NCBI GenBank assembly: GCA_009777245.1
Contig: WRMF01000003.1
Coordinates: 1-64,000, forward strand
Source: Betaproteobacteria bacterium
GTDB lineage: Bacteria > Pseudomonadota > Gammaproteobacteria > Burkholderiales > Rhodocyclaceae
Direction: 5' to 3'
Length of the DNA: 64,000 bases
Each line of letters begins with the position of its first letter. Positions within the stretch are counted from its first letter, which is position 1. This document shows, piece by piece, positions 28,885 to 38,269 of this stretch. The notes under the pieces were generated by a model. It saw only the letters and a list, made by a program, of their open reading frames with translations. It did no database searches and was not told the DNA's origin. The position numbers and the translations under genes were made by a program.

Positions 28885-28938
28885 GCCTTGCTCCCCTCTC
28901 CCATTTATGGGAGAGGGGGTGGGGGAGAGGGTATGCGT
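28885..28938. repeat. CTCTCCC palindromic repeat (R3)
   Basis: CCCCTCTCCCATTTATGGGAGAGGGGGTGGGGGAGAGGG. Confidence 0.75.
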
Positions 28939-29023
28939 TTGCGTTATTTCGGGCATTATCTCTTTAATTTTCATCCTCCTGTCAGTCGCTTTATTCAAGG
29001 GGGTGACCATATGAGATTTTGCC

Positions 29024-29809
29024 ATGAGTGTAGCCATGCGTGACTTTTTTGCCGATCGCGCCGTGCTTGCCGATGCCGGACTGGATAATTTCGCGGCGCT
29101 GTGGAATCTGTCCCTGGAGGCGGTGGATGAACCCAATGTAGATCGCGGCGGCTGGAGTTCTGTCTGTCGCCTGGAGCTGCCGGGCGGCGCTTATTACTTG
29201 AAGCGACAGGTCAATCACCTTACCCGGAGCTTTTATCGTCCCTTGGGCGAGCCTACCTTTGCCCGTGAATTCAGGAATAGTATGCGCTGCAAGGAGCGGG
29301 GCATTCCTGCCGTGGAAACGATTTTTTATGGCGAGCGGCGCGGGCAGAATAAGGAGGGCGTGCGCGAATGGCGAGCTATTCTGTTAACTCGCGCGCTTGA
29401 CGCAAGCGAGGGCTGGCAGAGTCTGGAAGACTGGATGTCTGATTGGGAGGAGTTACCGGAGGCTTTGCGCCATGACATTCTTGCGTCATGTGGCGGATTG
29501 GCGCGTGCACTACATGGCGCGGGACTTATATCCAACTGCTTTTACCCTCGGCATGTGTTTATATGCGCGAAGCCGGATGGTTTTGCGGCGCGCTTGATTG
29601 ACCTTGAGAAAATGCGAGGCATCTGTTTTCCTGACCGGGATCGAATCAAGGACATGGAGCAATTCGTGCGTCACGCGCCGGTTTTATCCGAAGCCGAGAT
29701 CAGATTTCTGCTGGGTATTTATTTGGAAACCTCGCCGGAAGACGCAAAAACGACGAGCCTGCGGGAGAAGCTGCACACACGCCGGAGGAAGAAGGAAAGG
29801 TGGCTATGA
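29024..29809 (+). CDS. Lipopolysaccharide kinase InaA family protein
   Basis: YYLKRQVNHLTRSFYRPLGEPTFAREF; NCFYPRHVFICA; RLIDLEKMR. Confidence 0.85.
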   Translation: MSVAMRDFFADRAVLADAGLDNFAALWNLSLEAVDEPNVDRGGWSSVCRLELPGGAYYLKRQVNHLTRSFYRPLGEPTFAREFRNSMRCKERGIPAVETIFYGERRGQNKEGVREWRAILLTRALDASEGWQSLEDWMSDWEELPEALRHDILASCGGLARALHGAGLISNCFYPRHVFICAKPDGFAARLIDLEKMRGICFPDRDRIKDMEQFVRHAPVLSEAEIRFLLGIYLETSPEDAKTTSLREKLHTRRRKKERWL

Positions 29810-30660
29810 GGCGTTTGTGCTGTCTGCTGCTCAGTCTCTTTTCCGTATTCGCATGGGCAGACGCGGAAAAGACCGCATGGTGCGAGCAACTGGACAGGCG
29901 CTTGAAAAGCGTCGAGGCGGCGTTTTGTCGCTCCTTGCCCTTTGTGGCGGGAGCCGAGCGTTCTCATGAAGGTCGTCCTCTTTTTTTGCTTGACCGTCCC
30001 CCTTCGCTTGACGAGGCGGAGGAAAAAAACGGGAAAGCCGCGCCGGGGGCGCGAATCTTCATGATCGGCGGGGTGCATGGCGACGAATTGACTTCGATCT
30101 CCATCGTGTTTCGCTGGCTGCCGTGGCTTGCCGACGCCGAAGCTAAACGGCATCATTGGCAGATAATCCCGCTTGCCAATCCTGACGGTCTTTTTGCGCG
30201 ACCATCAAGGCGCACCAACGGGAAAGGTGTGGATATAAACCGCAATTTTCCGACGCCGGACTGGGAGCGGGACGCGATAGCTTACTGGCAGAGGCGCACA
30301 GGCAAAGACCCGCGCCGCTATCCGGGAGACGAATCGTTGTCGGAGCCGGAAACCCGCTGGCTGACGGAGGCCATTCAGGCGTTCCAGCCGGACATCATCG
30401 TGTCAATACATGCGCCCTACGGCATTCTTGACTACGACGGGCCGCGCCAAAAGCCTCTTCGTTTCGGCAGTCTCACCTTGAACCAGTTGGGGGTATACCC
30501 CGGCTCCCTGGGGAATTTTGGCGGCATTCACAAGAATATACCCGTCGTCACCCTGGAGCTTGCCCATGCTACCGTAATGCCAACAAGAGCTGAGCAGCGG
30601 CGGATATGGACAGACATGCTCGCCTGGATCGCGCGCCACATCGAGGCGAAGGAAAAGTGA
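29806..30660 (+). CDS. M14 family zinc carboxypeptidase (MpaA-like), secreted
   Basis: GGVHGDELTSISI, GVDINRNFPTPDW, VSIHAPYGILDYDGP, VVTLELAHATV. Confidence 0.88.
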   Translation: MRRLCCLLLSLFSVFAWADAEKTAWCEQLDRRLKSVEAAFCRSLPFVAGAERSHEGRPLFLLDRPPSLDEAEEKNGKAAPGARIFMIGGVHGDELTSISIVFRWLPWLADAEAKRHHWQIIPLANPDGLFARPSRRTNGKGVDINRNFPTPDWERDAIAYWQRRTGKDPRRYPGDESLSEPETRWLTEAIQAFQPDIIVSIHAPYGILDYDGPRQKPLRFGSLTLNQLGVYPGSLGNFGGIHKNIPVVTLELAHATVMPTRAEQRRIWTDMLAWIARHIEAKEK

Positions 30661-30743
30661 ACCGACCCGGCATGACCGAAGGATTGACCTGAGAGCTTGA
30701 TGATGAATTAACGACGGCGTACAGATTGGTCAAGCCTACTTTT

Positions 30744-30823
30744 ATAGTGGTTTTGATTTAAGCGTAAGCGTATACACTTTTTTCCAGGCGTAAAGCCGAT
30801 GCGGTTAGCCCTCTCCCGCAAGT
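30744..30823 (-). repeat. Partial R2 element
   Basis: TATAGTGGTTTTGATTTAAGCGTAAGCGTATACACTTTTTTCC followed by GCCCTCTCCCGCAAG. Confidence 0.6.
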
Positions 30824-30825
30824 GG

Positions 30826-30966
30826 TGTATAGACTCGACACATGGGTAACACTTTTGCTGTTATCTACGAAGCGAGGAAACGGTCATGCCTTGGAGGGAA
30901 CAAACAGTATTTGAACAAAGTAAAAAGTTTGTCATATTGGCCGTTACAAATAAAGCAATATCAGCC
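30826..30966 (+). mobile_element. IS481-like transposase 5' remnant (left end plus transposase N-terminus)
   Basis: TIR-like TGTATAGACTCGACACATGGGTAACA; then MPWREQTVFEQSKKFVILAVTNKAIS, resembling the N-terminus of IS481-family transposases; truncated. Confidence 0.65.
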
Positions 30967-31269
30967 GGATTTCAGGAAGTCTGGCAATTCCGGCTCTCTA
31001 TCAGCGAGGTCGGGGAAAAAAGCGTCAATCGCGGCAGGGGAAGTATCGCCTGCAAGCACGCTCTCCAATGCGTCAAGCGCGGAATTGATGGCTGCGGCGC
31101 GATCATCATCCAGCGACTCCCGCGCGACATCGGCAAAGGCAAGCGCCCACGCCCCCTTTGGCTGAAAGCCGATAAGCCGCATATCCAGCATGAATTCGCC
31201 GCCTCTGCCACGACAGAGGGCAAAACATTCGCCCGGCTCAATTACCTGCATGGGAATGCCGATGCACAT
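30961..31269 (-). CDS. hypC: HypC/HupF family hydrogenase maturation chaperone
   Basis: MCIGIPMQVIEPGECFALCRGRGGEFMLDMRLIG (MCIGIP signature). Confidence 0.88.
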   Translation of the reverse strand: MCIGIPMQVIEPGECFALCRGRGGEFMLDMRLIGFQPKGAWALAFADVARESLDDDRAAAINSALDALESVLAGDTSPAAIDAFFPDLADREPELPDFLKSG

Positions 31270-31907
31270 CAATCTTCTCCCTGCTCGCAAAGAAGGTTTA
31301 CGAACCGCGCATCTCCCTCGCGCCAGGCAAGTGACCGAGCCGGGCGTCCAGCTTCATAGGCGGTCATGGACAGCGGGTCTGCGGGATTTTCCCCGATCAC
31401 TTCCTCGCCCGGCGCGCCCCATTGGGCAAGCCAGCGAAGGGCGCATTCTATCGCCTCCGGCACTTTTTCCCGCACAACAGCGGACAGGCTGCCGCCAAAG
31501 TCTTCCAGATTTTCCGGTTGCACACCGACCAAAACCAGTTTTTCCGGAAATTTTCCCGTAAGCTCCGCAGCGGAAAGGACTTCCTGAAAGCCGGTCTGAT
31601 GCAGGCTCATCTTTTTCACCCCCATGAAACGCGGCACTTCATCGCCTGTAATTTCCCGCAGCGTGCCCGGCGGGTCTCCGTAATCCACCGCGTCAAACAC
31701 CAGGAGAGCATCCGCTTCCTGTACCTGGGGCAACAGGTAAAGCCCCTGGGTTCCGCCGTCAAGCAAGGTGACGTTTTTCGGAAATCGCCGGTTCATGATC
31801 AATGCCTCAACGCAACGCACGCCAAAACCCTCGTCGGCCCAAAGCAGGTTGCCGATGCCGAGAACGAGGATGCGAGGAGTACGGGATGCGCCCGGAAAAG
31901 ATGTCAT
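31269..31907 (-). CDS. hupD: NiFe-hydrogenase maturation protease HupD/HyaD
   Basis: ILVLGIGNLLWADEGFGVRCVE; LVFDAVDYGDPPGTL; MSLHQTGFQEVL; VLVGVQPENLEDFGGSLS. Confidence 0.93.
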   Translation of the reverse strand: MTSFPGASRTPRILVLGIGNLLWADEGFGVRCVEALIMNRRFPKNVTLLDGGTQGLYLLPQVQEADALLVFDAVDYGDPPGTLREITGDEVPRFMGVKKMSLHQTGFQEVLSAAELTGKFPEKLVLVGVQPENLEDFGGSLSAVVREKVPEAIECALRWLAQWGAPGEEVIGENPADPLSMTAYEAGRPARSLAWREGDARFVNLLCEQGED

Positions 31908-31954
31908 GGCAGAGTAGTTTAATGGATTGGCAGGAAGTCGCATAGAATAAGGGG

Positions 31955-32482
31955 ATGAACACAAACATGAATCTTCATCTTGTTGGCCTTATGGGGTCGG
32001 GTAAAACGACCGTGGGGCGCCAATTGGCAAAACTCATGGATCGCGTCTTTCTGGACGCCGACCATGAAATTGAAGCCCGAACCGGAGTCCGCATCCCGAT
32101 CATTTTCGAGATTGAGGGCGAGTCTGGATTTCGCCGTCGGGAGGCGCAAGTCATTGACGAACTGACGGGACGGCAGGGAATTGTCCTCGCAACCGGCGGC
32201 GGCGCGATACTGGACGCAAATAATCGCAACCTGTTGCGGCAACGGGGCTGGGTGGTCTATCTGGACGCGCATCCTCTGCTTCTTCGGGAACGCACCCGAT
32301 TTGACCGTAACCGTCCCCTCCTGCAAGTGGAAAATCCGCTTGAATGCCTGGAGCGTCTTTACGCCGAGCGCGATCCCATTTATCGTGAAGTCGCGCATTG
32401 TGTCGTTGATTGCAACACAATGCAGCTACATAATCTTGTCCAGTCACTTTTAAGGGAGTTTGCCAGGGTATGCGAACACTGA
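31955..32482 (+). CDS. aroK: Shikimate kinase
   Basis: [43 protein letters not shown]. Confidence 0.95.
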   Translation: MNTNMNLHLVGLMGSGKTTVGRQLAKLMDRVFLDADHEIEARTGVRIPIIFEIEGESGFRRREAQVIDELTGRQGIVLATGGGAILDANNRNLLRQRGWVVYLDAHPLLLRERTRFDRNRPLLQVENPLECLERLYAERDPIYREVAHCVVDCNTMQLHNLVQSLLREFARVCEH

Positions 32483-33570
32483 ACGTAAACTTGGCCGAGC
32501 GCGGCTATCCCATCCATATCGGATGCCAAATCATGCAAGACTCCAGGCTCTTTGCCCCCTATCTTGCCGGACAATCGGTAGCGGTCGTGACGAATGAAAC
32601 GGTAGCGCCCCTTTATCTCTCCACTCTGTGCGACACGCTGGCAGAGCTTAGGATACGACCGCTGAAAATCATCCTGCCCGACGGCGAAAGCCACAAAAAC
32701 TGGCAAACCCTGCAAAGTATCTTTGACGCGCTCCTTGCCGGACGCTACGAGCGTAACAGCACCCTGATAGCCTTGGGCGGCGGAGTTATCGGCGACATGG
32801 GCGGCTTTGCCGCCGCCTGTTATCAGCGGGGAATGCCTTTTATCCAGATTCCCACTACCTTGCTGGCGCAGGTGGATTCTTCGGTTGGCGGCAAGACCGC
32901 GATAAATCATCCGCTCGGCAAAAACATGATTGGCGCGTTTTACCAGCCCGGTATGGTGCTTGCCGACACCAACACGCTTGCCACCTTGCCAGAGCGCGAG
33001 TTATCCGCCGGACTTGCCGAAGTCATCAAATACGGCTTGATTAGAGACATCCGTTTTCTTGACTGGCTGGAAAAACATCTTCCCGATCTGCAACTGCGTA
33101 ACGAAGCCGTGCTGGAAGAAGCTATCTGGCAATCCTGTCGGCACAAGGCGGAAATCGTCGCTGCCGACGAGCGCGAGACCGGCGAGCGGGCGCTCTTGAA
33201 TCTCGGTCATACTTTCGGACACGCCATCGAGACCGGGCTGGGTTATGGCGTCTGGCTGCATGGAGAGGCCGTTGCTGTGGGCACGGTCATGGCGGCGCGT
33301 CTTTCGCGCATGTTGGGCTTCCTGTCGGAAGATGATGTTCTGCGTGTGAAGAATTTGTTTGTCGCTGCTGGTCTTCCGGTCCGTGGGCCTGGCAGGGGAC
33401 GGAAAATGCCTGCCGATCGCTATCTGTCGTTGATGCGACACGATAAAAAGACGCTTGCCGGCAAATTGCGGCTTGTGCTTTTGAAGCGTTTGGGAGAAGC
33501 CTTTGTTCACGCGGACCCGGACGAAGAGATGATAATGGAGGCCATTCGGATTTGCTGCGAGCCTGGATAA
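32470..33570 (+). CDS. aroB: 3-dehydroquinate synthase
   Basis: [44 protein letters not shown]. Confidence 0.97.
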   Translation: MRTLNVNLAERGYPIHIGCQIMQDSRLFAPYLAGQSVAVVTNETVAPLYLSTLCDTLAELRIRPLKIILPDGESHKNWQTLQSIFDALLAGRYERNSTLIALGGGVIGDMGGFAAACYQRGMPFIQIPTTLLAQVDSSVGGKTAINHPLGKNMIGAFYQPGMVLADTNTLATLPERELSAGLAEVIKYGLIRDIRFLDWLEKHLPDLQLRNEAVLEEAIWQSCRHKAEIVAADERETGERALLNLGHTFGHAIETGLGYGVWLHGEAVAVGTVMAARLSRMLGFLSEDDVLRVKNLFVAAGLPVRGPGRGRKMPADRYLSLMRHDKKTLAGKLRLVLLKRLGEAFVHADPDEEMIMEAIRICCEPG

Positions 33571-33624
33571 TTCTTGTGCATAATCAGCGCAAGGAGACCT
33601 CGAATAGTTCGCGTTCTAAATTGA

Positions 33625-33742
33625 ACATGCGTCGAGCGCAACCCTCGAAATGAATGGCGAGGCGAGCGAGATTGTTTTTGGAGCATTGAGGCTCTCTAAC
33701 CTGTGTCGAGGAATCCTCGGCCTTCAGGCCGGGGTGGCTCAA
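33625..33742 (+). repeat. R1 repeat copy 3, ends TCAA
   Basis: TTTTTGGAGCATTGAGGCTCTCTAACCTGTGTCGAGGAATCCTCGGCCTTCAGGCCGGGGTGGCTCAA. Confidence 0.8.
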
Positions 33743-33861
33743 CACAACCATAACTAGAGCGGCTTCGATTTAAGCGGATACATTCATTGTGGATTCCAGC
33801 TTCCCGCCTTCGCGGGGACAGGCATGCTGGAATGACATCTGGGCAAGCGGGAGAGGTGCGT

Positions 33862-33978
33862 GTAGGGGCGAACCTGCGTGTTCGCCCTTTGGGCAGACAC
33901 ATAGGTCTGCCCCTACGGCGGTGATGCGTCCGTTGTGCGGAAACGGGCGACCGGGGACGGTCGCCCCTACGGCGGCGA
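33862..33978 (+). repeat. GTAGGGGCGAACC / GTCTGCCCCTAC hairpin repeats, copy 1
   Basis: GTAGGGGCGAACCTGCGTGTTCGCCCTTTGGGCAGACACATAGGTCTGCCCCTACGGCG, followed by a GGGCGACC...GGTCGCCCCTAC unit. Confidence 0.85.
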
Positions 33979-34209
33979 TGGTTTTCCTGATCCCTGTATT
34001 CTGTTTGTGCATCGCATCATTTTCCGCCGCATTTTTGGGGCAATATGTTGTTTTTTATGACTCTATTATGAAAATTCCCGCAATGCCCCCCGAAATTGAT
34101 TAACCGTCCTTGCCATGCGCTATACAATCGCTCCGATGCTATCAAGCATTCTACCCGTTTGGCTTAGGCCTTGCGGTTCTGGAACAAACCCTTTCAGAAA
34201 GGTTCAAAC

Positions 34210-35310
34210 ATGCAAAAGAAATTGATCGCGATCGCCGTCGCCGCTCTGGCTTCCGGCGCAGTATTCGCCCAGTCCCAAGTCACCGTCTATGGTACTGTTG
34301 ACGTGGGTGTCGCCCATCGCAGCAGCGGCAAGACGTATCATATTGATGGGACAAGCTCCTCCGTTAAATCCACGAACGCCGTCAACGCCAGCCAGGCCGC
34401 TCCTTCCATCATCGGTTTCACCGGCGTGGAAGACTTGGGCAACGGCAACAAGGCTCTCTTCGTGCTGGAAGCCGGTTTCAGGGCTGACGACGGCGACACG
34501 ATGGGGCCGTTCTTCAACGAGCAGGCTTTCCTGGGCTTGACCGGCGGTTGGGGAACCGCTATTGCCGGTCGTCTGCAAGCTCCGCGCTGGGGCTTCCTGA
34601 CCGCGTTGGATCCGTTCGCCGACGGCACGGTAGGCCGCTACAGCAACGTCTATAACGACCAGACCTCCACAAATGTAGGTCGGGTCAACAATGCTGTCGC
34701 TTACGTGTCTCCTTCCTTCGGCGGTTTCAACGTGACCGCTGCCTACGCGACCAATGCTGGTCTGATTACAGAACAGGAAGCAATTGGGAACGACGGAGAC
34801 CTCGTGACCTACACCCTGTTCCCACGCTACACCAATGGGCCTCTGGATGTCGGCTTGGTCTATCAGGATGTCAGGATGAAGCGGGCTACCGAAAACAAGC
34901 AACGCCAGTGGACTCTTGGCGCTGCCTATGACTTCGGCGCAGTCAAGCTCTCCGCCGCCTATGACGATTTCAGGGGCAAGGAAGCCCTGGAACTTTTGAA
35001 TGATAAGAAAGTGCGTTCCTGGATGCTTGGTCTTTCCGCTCCGTTCGGCAAGAACGTCGTCAAGTTCTCCTACAACGAGAACAAGGCGAAAGATGCCGGC
35101 AAGGCTCGCCAGTTTGCTCTGGGGTATGACTACAACCTCTCCAAGCGCACCAACTTCTACGCCGCTTATGCCCAAATCTCAAACAAGAAGGGGCAACGGT
35201 TTACGGGAGTCTCGGATGTCTACAATGACGCTACTTTTGCTGACCCGCAAACTGACCTTGGCGGTTCATACCGCAGGGGCTTCCAGCTCGGCATCAAGCA
35301 CACATTCTGA
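34210..35310 (+). CDS. Gram-negative porin (betaproteobacterial general porin type)
   Basis: Signal MQKKLIAIAVAALASGAVFAQSQVTVYGTVDVGVAH; C-terminal GFQLGIKHTF. Confidence 0.93.
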   Translation: MQKKLIAIAVAALASGAVFAQSQVTVYGTVDVGVAHRSSGKTYHIDGTSSSVKSTNAVNASQAAPSIIGFTGVEDLGNGNKALFVLEAGFRADDGDTMGPFFNEQAFLGLTGGWGTAIAGRLQAPRWGFLTALDPFADGTVGRYSNVYNDQTSTNVGRVNNAVAYVSPSFGGFNVTAAYATNAGLITEQEAIGNDGDLVTYTLFPRYTNGPLDVGLVYQDVRMKRATENKQRQWTLGAAYDFGAVKLSAAYDDFRGKEALELLNDKKVRSWMLGLSAPFGKNVVKFSYNENKAKDAGKARQFALGYDYNLSKRTNFYAAYAQISNKKGQRFTGVSDVYNDATFADPQTDLGGSYRRGFQLGIKHTF

Positions 35311-35368
35311 TCGTTCTTTCCGGGATCGTCCTTGACCGACGATTTCGGGAAAAGTTTTTCGATCTCCA

Positions 35369-35410
35369 CCGGGGTGTTCGGTTCTCCAAAGACCGACACC
35401 CCGGTTTTTT
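35369..35410 (+). terminator. Rho-independent terminator after porin
   Basis: CCGGGGTGTTCGGT...GACCGACACCCCGGTTTTTT. Confidence 0.9.
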
Positions 35411-35500
35411 GTAGGCTTTCCGGGAGCGCCGCGCACTAGCGCGGCACTTTCAGCCGGACTGGTGCTTGGCGCTCCCGACGCCGCCCAACGCCGCGTTACG

Positions 35501-35557
35501 CCGTAGGGGCAGACCTATGTGTCTGCCCACAGGGCGAACGCGCAGGTTCGCCCCTAC
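35501..35557 (-). repeat. GTAGGGGCGAACC / GTCTGCCCCTAC hairpin repeat, inverted copy
   Basis: Reverse complement matches 33862-33920 with about 2 mismatches in 59 nt (the match continues to ~35499). Confidence 0.88.
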
Positions 35558-35819
35558 AACGCCACTTTCCCGCTTGCGGGCTTGCAAACCCCCGCTCTTG
35601 CGGGTACCCACTTTGGCTTCGCCGCGAGTCAAAAGGAGGCTTTCAAATCGCCAGCTTTTCCATCCAGAGAGTGTTGTATTAAAGCCGATTCGCATGAAAA
35701 AAATTATTCCGGACAGTACTGCGTCTATGCGGGAATGACAGACAAATTATCGCCTGTGCATGAATAATCAGGTCGCATACGCCGGAATCCAGAATGTATT
35801 AACTTAAACAGAACCCGCT

Positions 35820-36566
35820 CTAATCCGGCAAGCGTGAGGCCGCCATGCGCCCCTGGATGATAATGGTCTTTCTTGCCAGGGCGTTCGAGTTCGGGTTTTT
35901 GTCGTAATAGCGAGGATTGGGAACCATTGCCGCAAGGCGGGCGGCCTGCCAGGAAGAGAGACTCACGGCGTTGGTACGGTAATAATGTTGGGCGGCGGCT
36001 TCCGCGCCAAAAACGCCGTTGCCCCATTCGATCACGTTCAAATAAACTTCCAGAATGCGCTCCTTGTCCCAGAAGGTTTCAAGCATCAGGGTGACAATGG
36101 CTTCCTCGCCCTTACGCAGCATCGAGCGTTGCGGACTCAAAAAAAGATTCTTCGCCAGTTGTTGCGAAATGGTGGAACCGCCCGCGACAAAGCGGCCTTT
36201 TTGCGCGTTCTTTTCCATTGCAATCTGGATACCCTTCCAGTCGAATCCATAATGGGCGGCAAAGTGCGCGTCCTCGGCGGCAATGACCGCCCGCTTCAGA
36301 TGGGGGGAGATTTGCTCATAAGGAACCCAATGATAGGACAACTCCGCATCCGGCTTTGTTTTACGCAGTTCAGCCAGACGAATCTGCATGAAACGTGTTT
36401 CAACAGGCGGCATCCACTTCCACCACATGATCCAGCCGAAAAACCAGAGCTGAATCAAAAAAAACACGATAACAGCCAAACTGACGCACCATTTAACGGC
36501 TCGAAGAAAACGGATGAGCTTATGCGATTTGACCGTGGCTTTGGGCGCGATACCCGGGCGGCTCAT
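35820..36566 (-). CDS. mtgA: Monofunctional biosynthetic peptidoglycan transglycosylase
   Basis: [44 protein letters not shown]. Confidence 0.95.
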   Translation of the reverse strand: MSRPGIAPKATVKSHKLIRFLRAVKWCVSLAVIVFFLIQLWFFGWIMWWKWMPPVETRFMQIRLAELRKTKPDAELSYHWVPYEQISPHLKRAVIAAEDAHFAAHYGFDWKGIQIAMEKNAQKGRFVAGGSTISQQLAKNLFLSPQRSMLRKGEEAIVTLMLETFWDKERILEVYLNVIEWGNGVFGAEAAAQHYYRTNAVSLSSWQAARLAAMVPNPRYYDKNPNSNALARKTIIIQGRMAASRLPD

Positions 36567-37369
36567 ACTTGATTTTCCAACAGCATTTTCTGCCGCAAAA
36601 GGTCGGTGCGCGGGCGTTTGCCGCGCCAGAAGAAAAAGGCTTCGGCAGCCTGCTCGATCAGCATCCCCAGGCCATGCGCGCGCATTCCTGCTCCAGCCGC
36701 GCGCGCCTGGGCGAGAAAAGGCGTATCCCCATACATCATGTCGTAGGCAAGAGAGCCGGGGGCGAATATGCCTGTGGGCAGGGGCAGGGCTTCCCCTGCC
36801 AGACTGGCAGAAGTCGCGTTGATTATCAGATCAAAGCTGCCGCCAAGATCGGCGAATCCCATGCCTTTTACGCCCTGGAACATTTCCGCCAGAGAGACGG
36901 CGCGACTGGCGCCGCGGTTGGCAATGACAAGACAGAGAGGTTGGCGCGCGAGCAAGGCGGGGAGCGCCCCTCGCGCCGCGCCGCCCGCGCCCAGAAGCAG
37001 TACACGTCGGCCTGCGACGGGAAAAGCAAGATTCTGCTCAATGTCGGCAAGCAACCCGGCGCCATCGGTATTGTCGCCCAGAAGACGCCCCGCTTCCGCT
37101 TTCAGGGTATTGACCGCTCCGGCCTTGCGGGCGCGAGGGGTGAGTTCGTCCGCCAGACTGAACGCTTCTTCCTTGAAGGGAACGGTGATATTGCACCCTT
37201 TTCCCCCGATAGCGAAAAATTGGCGCGCGGCTTTGGAAAAGCCGTCAAGCGGGGCAAGGCGGGCTTCATAACGCAAGTCCTCGCCCGTCTCCGACGCAAA
37301 GGCGGTATGGATATACGGGCTTTTTGAATGGGCGATGGGATTGCCGAAGACGGCGTACAGGTCGGTCAT
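36563..37369 (-). CDS. aroE: Shikimate dehydrogenase
   Basis: [37 protein letters not shown]. Confidence 0.95.
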   Translation of the reverse strand: MTDLYAVFGNPIAHSKSPYIHTAFASETGEDLRYEARLAPLDGFSKAARQFFAIGGKGCNITVPFKEEAFSLADELTPRARKAGAVNTLKAEAGRLLGDNTDGAGLLADIEQNLAFPVAGRRVLLLGAGGAARGALPALLARQPLCLVIANRGASRAVSLAEMFQGVKGMGFADLGGSFDLIINATSASLAGEALPLPTGIFAPGSLAYDMMYGDTPFLAQARAAGAGMRAHGLGMLIEQAAEAFFFWRGKRPRTDLLRQKMLLENQV

Positions 37370-37384
37370 ACGGGAAAAGTAAAT

Positions 37385-38266
37385 TCAACGGCTCTCGATG
37401 CGATTTCCCTGAACGAAAGACCAGGTTCTGGTGATGACAAGCTGGTCAACATCGCGGGAAACATTGGGCGGGAAAGGGGCGTAAGGCGCTGCGGTCATCA
37501 CGATGCGCCTTGCGGCATCATTCAGGACGACATGCGGGGATGGCTTTTCAATGGTGATTTCCACGACCTGACCGTTCCGGTCAATAATCACGGTGAGCAG
37601 CAGCGAGCCGTAGATTTTGCCGCGCGCTGCTTCCGGGTAGTTGAGAGTTCCCCATCGTTCGACCTTTTGCGCCCATTCGTCAATGTATCTCGCAAAGGGG
37701 TACTCCAGCGCGCGCGTGCCGCTGAAAGCCTTGCGCGGACGCTTGTTGTAGGCTTCGATCTCTCTTGCTATCTCGCCTTCCAGCCGTTTCATGTCCATGT
37801 AGGATTCATATGCGTCAAAACCATGCGACGGAGAAATATTTTCGCTTCGCTTCTGCTCCCTGTTTTGCAGGATGCTATTGGCGCTATGATTTGCCGTCAG
37901 CAGTTCGTTCTGTTTCCTTTCCGGAGTTTCGATCTGCCGCCGTAAATCAACCATCTGATCGCCCGGCCTGTCAATGATCGGCGGTAGCGGCGAGCCAGTG
38001 CGGCGATTCTGGTCTATATTGCCGCCGCCGTCCAGATTGACCTGGGCCAAGGCTTGCGGGTCTCGCGGCGCGGTTTTTGATTGCGTGTTGACCAGGATGA
38101 CTTCCAGCCCCCTGTCCCGAACCCGTTTGTTTTTTGACGGCTCGCCGATTGTCGTTCCCAGGGCGACGCCGTGCATGACAACGGAGACGGCGAGCGCAAC
38201 TCCGAAAGTATGCAGATTGGTATATTCCACACAGTCAGTCAGCAGGCGGCGGAGCGAGGCGAGCAT
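37385..38266 (-). CDS. TonB family C-terminal domain protein
   Basis: N-terminal TM; YPEAARGKIYGSLLLTVIIDRNGQVVEITIEKPS. Confidence 0.85.
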   Translation of the reverse strand: MLASLRRLLTDCVEYTNLHTFGVALAVSVVMHGVALGTTIGEPSKNKRVRDRGLEVILVNTQSKTAPRDPQALAQVNLDGGGNIDQNRRTGSPLPPIIDRPGDQMVDLRRQIETPERKQNELLTANHSANSILQNREQKRSENISPSHGFDAYESYMDMKRLEGEIAREIEAYNKRPRKAFSGTRALEYPFARYIDEWAQKVERWGTLNYPEAARGKIYGSLLLTVIIDRNGQVVEITIEKPSPHVVLNDAARRIVMTAAPYAPFPPNVSRDVDQLVITRTWSFVQGNRIESR

Positions 38267-38269
38267 GGC

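Noticed and set aside
30842-31359. ORFs 30842-31165 and 30886-31359 as intact genes
   Set aside because: They run antisense into hypC; only the first ~27 residues resemble a transposase, so treated as a remnant.
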